Positions 36,287-44,484 of a DNA stretch of 52,605 nucleotides are shown in pieces. The stretch's first letter is position 1. Each line of letters starts with the position of its first letter. The stretch is from an uncultured Blastocatellia bacterium (lineage in GTDB: Bacteria; Acidobacteriota; Blastocatellia; Pyrinomonadales; Pyrinomonadaceae), in the NCBI GenBank assembly GCA_946480785.1, contig CAMLLD010000046.1:1-52605 (forward strand), in the 5' to 3' direction. The notes below the pieces were generated by a model that was not told where the DNA came from, searched no databases, and saw nothing but the letters and a program-made list of their open reading frames with translations. The position numbers and the translations under genes are program-made.

Positions 36287-36525
36287 CGCGCGCTAAACAA
36301 CAAACAACCAGCACCGAACCGTGGTGGTTTAGCGGCGATACTGAGGTTTGCTCCTCGTGTCACCAGACGTACGCGTACCAAACAGGCTCTTACTGTCTCG
36401 ATTGCGACGGTAACATCTGTTCAGTATGCGTACAGGAAAGCATCTCGATCGAGTTGCTCTGTCACGGTTGTAATTCGGCCCGCGCCACGAAATCAGCTCG
36501 CGCTTCGGAAAAGGAGAAAAAGTAA
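36283..36525 (+). CDS. Eight-cysteine zinc protein with an apparent CTG start, in the Ku operon
   Basis: An 80-codon frame with no ATG, GTG or TTG, bounded upstream by an in-frame TAG. The only start-like codon is CTG at 36283-36285, 10 bp after GGAGG and overlapping the previous stop as CTGA, the layout of a coupled ATGA start. The protein has four CxxC pairs: CSSC (23-26), CLDC (38-41), CSVC (46-49) and CHGC (60-63), which can bind two zincs in a double ribbon, and a Lys-rich tail. Its TAA overlaps the ATG of the first Ku gene (TAATG). The perfect filling of the gap, the coupling at both ends and the cysteine pattern argue that it is translated. Confidence 0.7.
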   Translation: MTRAKQQTTSTEPWWFSGDTEVCSSCHQTYAYQTGSYCLDCDGNICSVCVQESISIELLCHGCNSARATKSARASEKEKK

Positions 36526-37310
36526 TGGCGGCCCGGGCGATCTGGAAGGGCCAGTTAAAACTCGGAACGACGAAGATCGCGGTGAAACTTTATTCAGCGG
36601 TCCAGGACAAGACCGTGCGCTTTCACATCCTCGATGAGAAGGCGAAAGCGCGCGTGAAGCAACACATGGTCGATCCCGATTCCGGCGACGAAGTTCCGAG
36701 TGAAGAGATTCAAAAGGGCTACGAAGTCGAGCCAGGCAAGTTTGTCATTCTCACCGAAGAGGATCTCGAAAAACTCGCGCCGCCGCCGTCGCGTGACATC
36801 GAGGTCGTCGAGTTTGTGCCGCAGGATGAGATCAGCCAGCAGTGGTACGACCGTCCTTATTATCTCGGTCCGGATGACGACGACAAGGAATACTTCGCAC
36901 TCGTCGATGCGCTGAACAAAGAAAAGAGTGAAGGCATCGCCCACTGGGTTATGCGCGGCAAATACTACGCGGGCGGGCTTCGCCCCGTTGACGATTACCT
37001 GCTGCTGTCGACTTTCCGCGATGCGAACGAAGTCATCCTCGCCGATCAGTTGCCGAAACCCGCAGGCGCCGCGCCGACGCAAAAAGAGTTAGCGATGGCG
37101 ACGCAGCTCGTCGAGATGCTCAAAGGCGAATTCAATCCGAAGGATTACAAAGACGAGTATCGCCAGCGCGTGATGGAATTCATTGAAAAGAAAGCGAAGG
37201 GTCACGCGCCGCGGTTGAAGCCGGTGAAGACGAAACGCCAGAGTGCCGCACTCGACAACGTGCTTGCGAAGAGCATTGCGGCCTTGAAGAAGGAGAAACG
37301 CGCAGCATAG
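36525..37310 (+). CDS. ku: Ku protein, first copy
   Basis: Bacterial Ku, 261 residues, the homodimeric ring that binds double-strand breaks for non-homologous end joining. Hallmarks: RAIWKGQLKLGTTKIAVKLY at the start, KGYEV, FVILTEEDLEKL, SRDIEVVEFV, and after the barrel the helical arm (QLVEMLKGEFNPKDYKDEYR). A short basic tail follows (LKPVKTKRQS). The start ATG overlaps the upstream zinc-protein stop. A second Ku gene begins 2 bp after its stop. LigD, the usual partner, is not in the window. Confidence 0.96.
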   Translation: MAARAIWKGQLKLGTTKIAVKLYSAVQDKTVRFHILDEKAKARVKQHMVDPDSGDEVPSEEIQKGYEVEPGKFVILTEEDLEKLAPPPSRDIEVVEFVPQDEISQQWYDRPYYLGPDDDDKEYFALVDALNKEKSEGIAHWVMRGKYYAGGLRPVDDYLLLSTFRDANEVILADQLPKPAGAAPTQKELAMATQLVEMLKGEFNPKDYKDEYRQRVMEFIEKKAKGHAPRLKPVKTKRQSAALDNVLAKSIAALKKEKRAA

Positions 37311-37312
37311 TT

Positions 37313-38140
37313 ATGGCTCGCACCGCTCGTAAACAACAGCCGGACGCCGACGAAGAGACTGCCGGAGGCAGACCGTTTTGGTCGGGAACGTTGACGTTTG
37401 GTCTCGTGAGCGTGCCGGTGAGCCTGTTTCCTGCTGCCCGCGGCGGCCGGGCGTCGTTGCGCATGCTTGGACCAGACGGCCAGCCACTCGCGCGACGTTA
37501 TTACGCCGAGAAGACGGGCAAGGATCTCGATGCTGACGAGGTGGTGCGCGGCTATGAGGTCGACAAAAACAAGTACGTGGTGGTCACCGATGAAGAGCTC
37601 GAGCGCCTCGAACCCGAGAAGACGCGCGACATCAACCTGACGCAGTTCGTGCCGGCCGATTCGATTCCGCCGCTCTACTTCGAACGCGGCTACTTCCTGA
37701 CGCCTGCGTCCGGTTCGCAGAAAGCTTACAAACTGCTCGCCGAAACGATGGAGAAAAACGAGCTCGCCGGGATCGCGACGTTTGTGATGCGCGGCAAGGA
37801 ATATCTCGTGGCGATCTTTTCGGAAAAAGGAATTCTGCGCGCTGAGACGATGCGCTTTCCCGATGAGATACGTTCGCCGGAAGACGTCGGGCTGCCGAAA
37901 AAGAAGGCCGCGCCGGCCGCGACCGTGAAGAAGTTTGAGAAGCTGATCAAAAGCAAGTCGAAGAAACAGTTCACGCCGGCGAAGCTCGGTGACAAGCAGA
38001 ATGAGGATCTCTTAAAACTGGTGAAGCGCAAAGAGAAGCAGCGCGGGAACGTCGTGCGCGTCGAGCCCGAAGCCGACACGGACAACAAAGTCATCGATCT
38101 GGTTCAGGTGTTGAAGAAGAGCCTCGGCGCTAAGAAGTAA
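37313..38140 (+). CDS. ku: Ku protein, second copy
   Basis: A second Ku, 275 residues, clearly diverged from the first. It keeps PFWSGTLTFGLVSVPVSLF, RGYEVDKNKYVVVTDEELER, TRDINLTQFVPAD and a Lys-rich C-terminal region (KKFEKLIKSKSKKQFTPAKL). Differences: a 20-residue low-complexity start, and the segment after the barrel is rich in Lys/Ala where the first copy has the helical arm. Two Ku genes in tandem can form heterodimers, as shown for Sinorhizobium Ku3/Ku4. It is the last gene of the operon and converges on the MATE gene. Confidence 0.94.
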   Translation: MARTARKQQPDADEETAGGRPFWSGTLTFGLVSVPVSLFPAARGGRASLRMLGPDGQPLARRYYAEKTGKDLDADEVVRGYEVDKNKYVVVTDEELERLEPEKTRDINLTQFVPADSIPPLYFERGYFLTPASGSQKAYKLLAETMEKNELAGIATFVMRGKEYLVAIFSEKGILRAETMRFPDEIRSPEDVGLPKKKAAPAATVKKFEKLIKSKSKKQFTPAKLGDKQNEDLLKLVKRKEKQRGNVVRVEPEADTDNKVIDLVQVLKKSLGAKK

Positions 38141-38176
38141 CCGCGGAATAAGTCTGCGCCAGTCGGCCGGCAAATC

Positions 38177-39580
38177 TTACTTCGAGTCGATATTCACGGC
38201 GATCATGCGCCATCTTCCCTGCTTGAACCGAACCACGCTCAAGAAGCAACGCGTCGCGTGTCCGGCGAGAATCGCGATCCAGATGTCGATCGGATCGAGC
38301 TTGCTCGTCTGCTGAACGATGAAGCAGATGCCGAGCGGAATCACGATCTGTGAGACGATCGAGATGTATAGCGGACTGCGCGTGTCGCCAGTTCCTTGCA
38401 AACCGCCGGTGTAAGTCAGCGCGACTGCGATAAAAAGTCCCGACAAACTGAGCACGCGCAAAAGCTGAACGCCGATCTCGACCACGACGGGTTCGTTCAT
38501 GCCAAACACCGCGAGCAGTTGGCGCGGAAAGAAGAGAAAGAACAGACCGACAGTTAGCGCCGCTGCGAAACCGATGCGCGCCGCGACGTGTACCGCGGCG
38601 TCAGCGCGATCCGGTTGCCCCGCGCCGAGATTTTGTCCGGCAACCGCGGCGGCCGCGCCCATCAATCCCACCGACGTCCACGTCACCAGCGAAAACAATT
38701 CCGTGTACGACACCGCAAACGCCGCCTGCGCCGCCGCACTCTGCGCGAGCGAGCCGATGAACGACAGCATGAACACGCCACCGATGTTCATCGCAATGCC
38801 CTGGATTCCGGTCGGCAAGCCGAAACGAAAGATGGCCTTGATGATTCCCCAGTCGGGAGCAAACGAGCCGCGCGGAATCGACACGACCCAATCGCCGCGC
38901 CACAGTTTGACCAACGAATAAAGCGCGATCGTGCCGGAAGCGATGCACGTGCCCATCGCCGCGCCTTTCGTGCCGAACGCCGGAATCGGGCCAAGCCCGC
39001 GAATGAGCACGATGTTCAGAAGCAGGTTGAGAATCGTCATCGTGATGCCGAGCGTCATCGGCGTGCGCGCGTCGCCGGCCGAGCGCAACGCGCCGCTCAA
39101 CATGAAGTAGATCATCATGCCGATACTGCAAACGAACATGATGCGCAGAAACGGCAGCGCCTCGGCTTTCACGTCCGGCGCGGCGTGGACGAGGTTGAGC
39201 AAATTCGGCGAGAGGAAATAACCGATCGGCGCCATGATGCCGAGCGCGATGAAGAGCGCAGTGAGGAAAGCCTGGTAAACCGTGCGATTAACTTTCTCAT
39301 CGTCGCCCGCGCCGGCAAACCGCGCCACCAGCACGCTCATGCCGGTAAACAACGACGAGATGAACACGATCACGACGAGAAAAATCTGCCAGCTCACGCC
39401 GATCGCGGCGTTTGCTTTGTAGCCGACGAGATGGCCGACGAGCACGTGGTCCACCATGCCCTGCAAACCGCCAATCGCGTTCGTCAGCATCGTGGGCCAC
39501 GCGATCTTCCAGACCGCCGGCTGGAGCGGCCCTTCGACTATCGATCGATCGAATCGCGTTTTACCGGAGAGTTCTTTCAA
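38177..39580 (-). CDS. MATE-family efflux transporter
   Basis: A 467-residue integral membrane protein with twelve spans in two six-helix halves, typical of MATE Na+/H+-drug antiporters. Characteristic segments are AWPTMLTNAIGGLQGMVDHV (first helix), SALRSAGDARTPM-like GALRSAGDARTP, and AFRFGLP-like IFRFGLPTGIQGI in the second half. Its start lies 20 bp inside the end of the exonuclease gene, so the two are co-translated. The substrate is unknown. Confidence 0.93.
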   Translation of the reverse strand: MKELSGKTRFDRSIVEGPLQPAVWKIAWPTMLTNAIGGLQGMVDHVLVGHLVGYKANAAIGVSWQIFLVVIVFISSLFTGMSVLVARFAGAGDDEKVNRTVYQAFLTALFIALGIMAPIGYFLSPNLLNLVHAAPDVKAEALPFLRIMFVCSIGMMIYFMLSGALRSAGDARTPMTLGITMTILNLLLNIVLIRGLGPIPAFGTKGAAMGTCIASGTIALYSLVKLWRGDWVVSIPRGSFAPDWGIIKAIFRFGLPTGIQGIAMNIGGVFMLSFIGSLAQSAAAQAAFAVSYTELFSLVTWTSVGLMGAAAAVAGQNLGAGQPDRADAAVHVAARIGFAAALTVGLFFLFFPRQLLAVFGMNEPVVVEIGVQLLRVLSLSGLFIAVALTYTGGLQGTGDTRSPLYISIVSQIVIPLGICFIVQQTSKLDPIDIWIAILAGHATRCFLSVVRFKQGRWRMIAVNIDSK

Positions 39581-40391
39581 GCTTGCGTACCTTCGCTAAC
39601 AGACGCGGGTTCTCGATCTTCTGCGTCCATGCTTCAAACTCGGGCGTCGCACCGCGCCACCGCAACTCCTCAACATCCGCAAAGAGCGGCGCATCAGTCT
39701 TCAAAATAGCGAGCTCTTTGAACAGCAACGCGAGCGGACGCTTCTCTTCATTCAGCACGTTCGGCGGAAATTCCTCCAACGCGCCGTAGCGATTGATCAA
39801 CTGCGCCGCCGTCTTTGGTCCGCAACCGGAAATCCCGGGATAACCGTCAGCCGCGTCGCCCACGAGTGCGAGATAATCGGCGATAAACCGCGGCTCAACG
39901 CCAAACTTCGCCCGCACGCCCTCCGCATTACGAATCACATTGCTCCGGCGATCGACTTGCACGACGCGATCGTCAACAACGCACTGCGCCAGATCTTTGT
40001 CCGGCGTCCAGATGCAGACTTTCTCCACACGTTCGTCTTGCGCGGCGAGATACGCGGCGGACGCGAGCGCGTCGTCAGCCTCGAGTTCGACCATCGGCCA
40101 GACAACGACGCCCATCGCGGCGAGCGCTTCTTCCAACGGTTCGAACTGCGCGCGCAAGGCACGCTCAATTCCCGCGCCGGTTTTGTAACCCGGCCACAGC
40201 TTGTTCCGAAACGATTCGATGAGGTGGTCGGTCGCGACACCGACGTACGTTCCGCCTTCATCGATCATCTGCGCCACAGTTGTTAACACGCCCGACACAG
40301 CGCCGTAAGGCGGATCTGTTTTTTTGAAACGGCGGATTCCGTAGAAATGGCGGAAGAGTTCGTAGGTGCCGTCGAGGAGATGTACGATCAT
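39561..40391 (-). CDS. Flap-type 5'-3' exonuclease (PolI N-domain homologue)
   Basis: A 276-residue FEN/XPG-family nuclease, like the N-terminal domain of DNA polymerase I but free-standing. The metal site is visible as LLDGTYELFR (Asp7), VELEADDALAS (about 105-110), CIWTPDKDLAQ (about 127-135) and ALVGDAADGYPGISGCGPKT, the last with the helix-hairpin-helix GISGCGPKTA. It should remove 5' flaps or RNA primers. It precedes the MATE gene in an apparent two-gene operon. Confidence 0.92.
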   Translation of the reverse strand: MIVHLLDGTYELFRHFYGIRRFKKTDPPYGAVSGVLTTVAQMIDEGGTYVGVATDHLIESFRNKLWPGYKTGAGIERALRAQFEPLEEALAAMGVVVWPMVELEADDALASAAYLAAQDERVEKVCIWTPDKDLAQCVVDDRVVQVDRRSNVIRNAEGVRAKFGVEPRFIADYLALVGDAADGYPGISGCGPKTAAQLINRYGALEEFPPNVLNEEKRPLALLFKELAILKTDAPLFADVEELRWRGATPEFEAWTQKIENPRLLAKVRKLERTLR

Positions 40392-40490
40392 TTGCCCGGC
40401 AGCTTAAAAAATTTCTGTCCTGGTGTCGAATTCGGCCGCGGCCGTTCGATTAACCAGTGAAAGTTCGAAAAACATTAAGGAGAGAACGAA

Positions 40491-40913
40491 ATGCGAGTAA
40501 TGGTGATTGTCAAAGCGACTGAACAGTCTGAAGCGGGAGTGATTGATCCGAAGGCTTTCGAGCAGATGGGCACTTACAACGAGGAGCTCGTGAAAGCCGG
40601 GATCATGCTCGACGGCCAGGGACTGCAGCCGAGTTCGAAAGGCAAACGGGTGAAGTTTCAGGGCACGAACCGGGTCGTTACGGATGGGCCATTCGCGGAG
40701 ACGCGCGAACTGATCGCCGGGTTTTGGATTTGGAAAGTGAAGTCGATCGAGGAAGCGGTCGAGTGGCTGAAGCGTGCGCCGTTCGGCGAAGGCGTGGAAC
40801 TCGAGATCCGCCCGATGTATGAAACGGAAGAGTTGGTCGAACAACTCATGCCCGAACTGCGCGAGCGAAACGACCGACTGCGCGCCGCCACCGCGAAGTT
40901 GCGGGAGTCGTAA
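40491..40913 (+). CDS. YCII/DGPF-domain protein
   Basis: A 140-residue ferredoxin-like YCII protein with the family signature VVTDGPFAETRELIAGFW. Residues 1-115 are the domain; the rest is an Arg/Glu-rich helix. An AAGGAGAG ribosome-binding site precedes the ATG. DGPF proteins usually accompany ECF42 sigma factors; this one stands alone, 8 kb from the sigma/YCII pair at 48-50 kb. Catalytic function unproven; the fold is sometimes a dehydratase or dechlorinase-like enzyme. Confidence 0.85.
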   Translation: MRVMVIVKATEQSEAGVIDPKAFEQMGTYNEELVKAGIMLDGQGLQPSSKGKRVKFQGTNRVVTDGPFAETRELIAGFWIWKVKSIEEAVEWLKRAPFGEGVELEIRPMYETEELVEQLMPELRERNDRLRAATAKLRES

Positions 40914-40948
40914 CCGCGGAAACCGTTAAGGCGTTTCTTCCCGCCCTG

Positions 40949-41335
40949 CGCCGTCTCACCCGGCAGTGCAGCGCCGAAGGCGCGACTAGAAGGTAGCCAG
41001 GGGCAAGGGCGAAGCGAAGCGAGCACGCAGCCCCTGGAATCTATTCAACAAAAACGATCAGCCCGGAACGGGCGATAGACACGTAGCGCGCGCCGTGTCT
41101 GTCGGCCCTTCGGGCCTGAACGCCCCTAAAAAAATCCAGGGGTTACGCGCTCGCTTCGCTCGCGCTCACCCCTGGCTACCTTCTAGTCGCGCCTTCGGCG
41201 CTACTGACCGAGGCGCCCGCTCTTGCCCCTGGCTACCTTCTAGTCGCGCCTCCGGCGCTACTGACCGAGGCGTCTGCTCTTGCCCTGGCTACCTTCTAGT
41301 CGCGCCTCCGGCGCTACCGACCGAGGCGCCCGCTC
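40949..41335. repeat. Palindromic repeat array, three tandem 56-57 bp copies plus an inverted copy
   Basis: The 434-bp gap between the YCII and PQQ-like genes is filled with repeats. CCTGGCTACC starts at 41171, 41228 and 41284, each copy continuing TTCTAGTCGCGCC-T/C-TCCGGCGCTAC. An inverted copy lies at about 40970-41006 (GGTAGCCAGGGGC). Between them are GTCGGCCCTTCGGGCC and GCTCGCTTCGCTCGCGC stems, shared with the element at 15046. Long antisense-free frames here are artefacts of the tandem units. The type is REP/PU-like, and there is no transposase nearby. Confidence 0.8.
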
Positions 41336-41347
41336 AACACGACCGCG

Positions 41348-42772
41348 CTAGCTCTTGCCGAAAGCGTAGAGCGCGCTGCGCGTGCGGATGTAGAGACGGC
41401 CGTCGGCGATTGCGGGCGTGGCGAAACACTCATCATCAAGCTCGTTCACGGCCAACACTTCCCAATCACCCGCCGCTTTCAACACTGAAACCTGGCCGCC
41501 CTGTCCGATCAGAAACACCTTGTCGTCCGCGGCCACGGGCGACGAAAAATACTTGTCGATCGCGCCGTGTAAACGTCCCTGCTTGATCACGTTACCGGTC
41601 GCGGGATCGAACGAGAGCAGAATGCCGCTGTCGTTGATCATGTAGAGCACGCCTTTGTAGAGCAGCGTCGACGGCACTTGCGGCACCGGCTTCGTGTAGC
41701 GCCAACGAATCGCGGTCGCGGTCTGATCGCCCTGTCCGCCCATCTTGATCGCGAGCAGTCCATTCTCCGACGCCATCATCGCGCGAAACACTTCCCAGTC
41801 CTTCGCGTCGAGCTTCTCATCGCGATTCGTGTCGAAAGCTTCGAACGCGCCGTTGACCATCTTGTCCATCGGCGTGTCGCCAACGGCTTCCGCTTTCGTG
41901 ATCTTCTTGTCGTTGTCTTTGTCGTAGCGCGCGAGCGCTTCCTCAAACGAAATCGTCGGAATCTGCCGGCCCGGCTGGTTCTGCGGAAAACCCCAGCCGT
42001 TAATGTAGAGATACTCGCCGTCCTGGCTCGCGATCGATTTCATCTCACACGCGAGTCCGCGCACCCACCAAACGCGCTTGCCGTCGGCGACCGAATACGC
42101 CGAGAGTTGAAACGACTCGGGCACGACGATCTGTTTTGGTCCCTGCTTCGGCTGGTAAACGATCGGCGTCGAATAACCGGAGATCACGACCGGCCGCTCG
42201 ACTTTCCAACGCACGCGCCCGCTGTTCTTATCGATCGCGATCAGGTACGACGACGGAGAATCCTGGTCCACCGGCAGGATCACTTTGTCGTCAACGAGAA
42301 TCGGCGACGCGCCAAAGCCATAGAACATATTGAACGGTCCGAGCGGCACCTTCCAGCGCATGTTGCCGTTCGCGTCATACGACAACATGCCGTAGTCCTG
42401 AAAAAACACGTAGACGTTTGAGCCGTCAGTCACCGGACTCGGCGACGCCGGACCATTCACGTTCTGCAAACGCCCGGTCTGCGTACGCGGCACTTCTTTT
42501 TGCCACACGATCTTTCCGCTCGCGCGATCGAGACAGATCACCAGCAACTTCTCTTTATCGAACGCGGTGACGAAGATGCGATCTTTCGTCAACACGGGCG
42601 ACGAGTGACCAGCCGGCAGCGCCGTTTTCCAGATCACGTTCTTCGCTGGTCCAAACGTTTCCGGCAGACCGGTAGTCGCGGAGACGCCGGTGCCGTTTGG
42701 ACCGCGAAACTGCGACCATTCTTCACCGGAGATAAATGTGGCAAGCACGAGGGCGAGAAGTGTTTTAGTCAT
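41348..42772 (-). CDS. Exported PQQ-like beta-propeller protein with EF hands
   Basis: From ATG 42770-42772 the protein has 474 residues with a short signal peptide. The blades show PQQ-type repeats ending in W (SGKIVWQKEV, NGNMRWKVPL, SGRVRWKVER, DGKRVWWVRG) as in BamB and quinoprotein dehydrogenases. The opening EEWSQFRGPNGTGVS is typical of this exported Planctomycetes/Acidobacteria group. Around residues 270-310 an EF-hand pair is inserted (DKDNDKKITKAE; DTNRDEKLDAKDWE), predicting calcium binding. No quinone-binding Cys pair was seen, so it is probably not an enzyme. A longer frame to 42937 is rejected since it hides the signal. Confidence 0.85.
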   Translation of the reverse strand: MTKTLLALVLATFISGEEWSQFRGPNGTGVSATTGLPETFGPAKNVIWKTALPAGHSSPVLTKDRIFVTAFDKEKLLVICLDRASGKIVWQKEVPRTQTGRLQNVNGPASPSPVTDGSNVYVFFQDYGMLSYDANGNMRWKVPLGPFNMFYGFGASPILVDDKVILPVDQDSPSSYLIAIDKNSGRVRWKVERPVVISGYSTPIVYQPKQGPKQIVVPESFQLSAYSVADGKRVWWVRGLACEMKSIASQDGEYLYINGWGFPQNQPGRQIPTISFEEALARYDKDNDKKITKAEAVGDTPMDKMVNGAFEAFDTNRDEKLDAKDWEVFRAMMASENGLLAIKMGGQGDQTATAIRWRYTKPVPQVPSTLLYKGVLYMINDSGILLSFDPATGNVIKQGRLHGAIDKYFSSPVAADDKVFLIGQGGQVSVLKAAGDWEVLAVNELDDECFATPAIADGRLYIRTRSALYAFGKS

Positions 42773-42806
42773 AGCGGCGCTGATTCTAACAGTGTAATCT
42801 TTGAAT

Positions 42807-43553
42807 ATGAAAACAATTCCCCTGCTCCTCGTTTTATTGCTCGCCGTTTCCGCGTTTGCGCAAAGACCAAAGCCCACCGTCCTCTTCGACTTTCGCAACG
42901 ACCAGACGAACACGCCGCCCAAAATTTCAGCCGCCACTCAGCGCGAGGTGTTGTCGAAAGTCTTTCGCCGTTACTTAGCGGATGCGAAGAGATGCGCCGC
43001 GAATTTCAATGCGGGTGAAGACTACCTCGCCTCAGCACGCCGCGCGGGCCAGATCGTGCCGGATATCGCGGAAGTAGTGACCGGGAGTTTCACCGCTGCC
43101 GGACAGAACGAAACTGCGTACGTGATCTTCGTCAACGAGTGCAACGCTTCGCACGCCGACAACTTCGGCTCGAAACGCGTCGCGATCTTTTCGGGGCCAA
43201 AACTCGTTGCTGACATGGACGTCGACTTCCGCGGCAGCATCGCGGTGAAAACGGATTTGAATGGCGACGGAATCGATGAGTTGCTAATGACGGGCGGCGA
43301 TATGAATCAGGGAGAGATGGTCCAAACCGCGGCGTTGTTGAGTTTTCAAAACGGGCGCATGCGTGTCATTCAGGATTTCGGCACCGTCGTCGACGATACC
43401 TGTGCGACTGCGATGCCCGGCAGCACGACAAAAGCTGCGGTGCTCACACTCACGAACGCTGCGCCCGGTCAGATGCCAAAGATCAAAGCCGACAATTACG
43501 TCGCCGGCTGCACGAGGGTAAAACGCTGGCGGCCTTTCAAAGGCGAGATGTGA
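42807..43553 (+). CDS. Exported protein with calcium-type DxNxDG motif
   Basis: A 248-residue protein with a clean signal peptide (cut after AFA). It has conserved-looking Cys pairs and one DLNGDGIDELL motif at about 150, as found in FG-GAP/VCBS and dockerin-like calcium sites. I do not recognise the family. The ATG at 42807 is taken rather than the TTG at 42801. It is divergent from the PQQ-like gene by 34 bp, so both may share a promoter region. Confidence 0.65.
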   Translation: MKTIPLLLVLLLAVSAFAQRPKPTVLFDFRNDQTNTPPKISAATQREVLSKVFRRYLADAKRCAANFNAGEDYLASARRAGQIVPDIAEVVTGSFTAAGQNETAYVIFVNECNASHADNFGSKRVAIFSGPKLVADMDVDFRGSIAVKTDLNGDGIDELLMTGGDMNQGEMVQTAALLSFQNGRMRVIQDFGTVVDDTCATAMPGSTTKAAVLTLTNAAPGQMPKIKADNYVAGCTRVKRWRPFKGEM

Positions 43554-43557
43554 GATC

Positions 43558-44064
43558 TCAGCCGGCCGCCGCCGCTTCGAGATCCTCGATGATGAGCTTC
43601 TTCATCGTCATCATCGCCTGCATCACACGCTGTGCTTTCGCCGGGTCGGGTTCGGTCCAAACCTTCAGCAACTCGTCGGGCGTGATCTGCCACGAGAGTC
43701 CAAACTTGTCTTTAAGCCAACCGCACTGACTTTCCTGGCCACCGTCGGCGGTCAGTTTCTCCCAGTAGTAATCGACTTCTTCCTGTGTCTTGCAATGAAC
43801 GAGCAGCGAGATCGCTTCGCTGAACTTGAAATGTGGTCCGCCGTTAAGCGCCGTGAAGCGTTGACCGTCGAGTTCGAAGTCGACAACCATCACCGATCCT
43901 GTCGGGGCCGGACCGCCTTCAGGGTAACGCGCTGTTGTCAGAATGCGCGAATTTTTGAAAACCGAAACGTAGAAGTTCGCTGCCTCTTCGGCGTTGTTAT
44001 CGAACCAAAGAAAGGTCGTGATCTTTTGCTCCCGGGGCGCGGGGGTTATGTTAGTTGCTGCCAT
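43558..44064 (-). CDS. VOC-superfamily (PhnB-like) protein
   Basis: A 168-residue protein of the PhnB/3-demethylubiquinone-methyltransferase-like VOC group: KITTFLWFDNNAEEAANFYV at the start, FTALNGGPHFKFSEAISLLV, then CGWLKDKFGLSWQITP. These form paired beta-alpha-beta units with a metal or substrate pocket. The function is usually unknown despite the old methyltransferase name. An AGGAGAT ribosome-binding site precedes the ATG. Confidence 0.88.
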   Translation of the reverse strand: MAATNITPAPREQKITTFLWFDNNAEEAANFYVSVFKNSRILTTARYPEGGPAPTGSVMVVDFELDGQRFTALNGGPHFKFSEAISLLVHCKTQEEVDYYWEKLTADGGQESQCGWLKDKFGLSWQITPDELLKVWTEPDPAKAQRVMQAMMTMKKLIIEDLEAAAAG

Positions 44065-44208
44065 CTTAATATCTCCTTTTTGATGCTTTCTTACCAGCTA
44101 GTCGAACGAAGGGACGCCAGATCGACACTCTACTAGCATCTTTTGTGGAAAGTTTGTTCTGCATGTAAGAATGTCACCCAAAACATCGAGTGATGGGAGG
44201 GGGCGAAA

Positions 44209-44472
44209 ATGGCTGTACTGCTACAGGAGTATTCGGTGCAGGTGGTTGGTACCGACGGCGCCACGTACGACGTGCGCAGTTATGGTGAAGAGCGAGACGA
44301 CGGCACGTGGATGGGCTGGCTGGAGTTTGATCCGACTGACGCAACTAAGCCGCGCTTGAGCACCGACCAGGAGACGTCGCAACCGAATCGCACCGCGATC
44401 GAATACTGGTCTACGGGACTCGAGCCGGTCTATTTCGAAGGCGCGTTCAGCAGAGCGCGGCCGCGCGAATAA
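44209..44472 (+). CDS. Small conserved-looking hypothetical protein
   Basis: An 87-residue protein, apparently a small beta-sheet fold (YSVQVVGTDGATYDVRSYGE, WMGWLEFDPTD) ending in an Arg tail. Family not recognised. The ATG is preceded by GGGAGGGGG, a strong though slightly distant ribosome-binding site. It lies 12 bp before the ankyrin gene, so they are probably co-transcribed. Confidence 0.55.
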   Translation: MAVLLQEYSVQVVGTDGATYDVRSYGEERDDGTWMGWLEFDPTDATKPRLSTDQETSQPNRTAIEYWSTGLEPVYFEGAFSRARPRE

Positions 44473-44484
44473 AGTGAATCACGT

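Noticed and set aside
41095..41586. 163-codon rightward ORF
   Set aside because: Made mostly of translated tandem palindromic repeats and the antisense of the PQQ-like gene.
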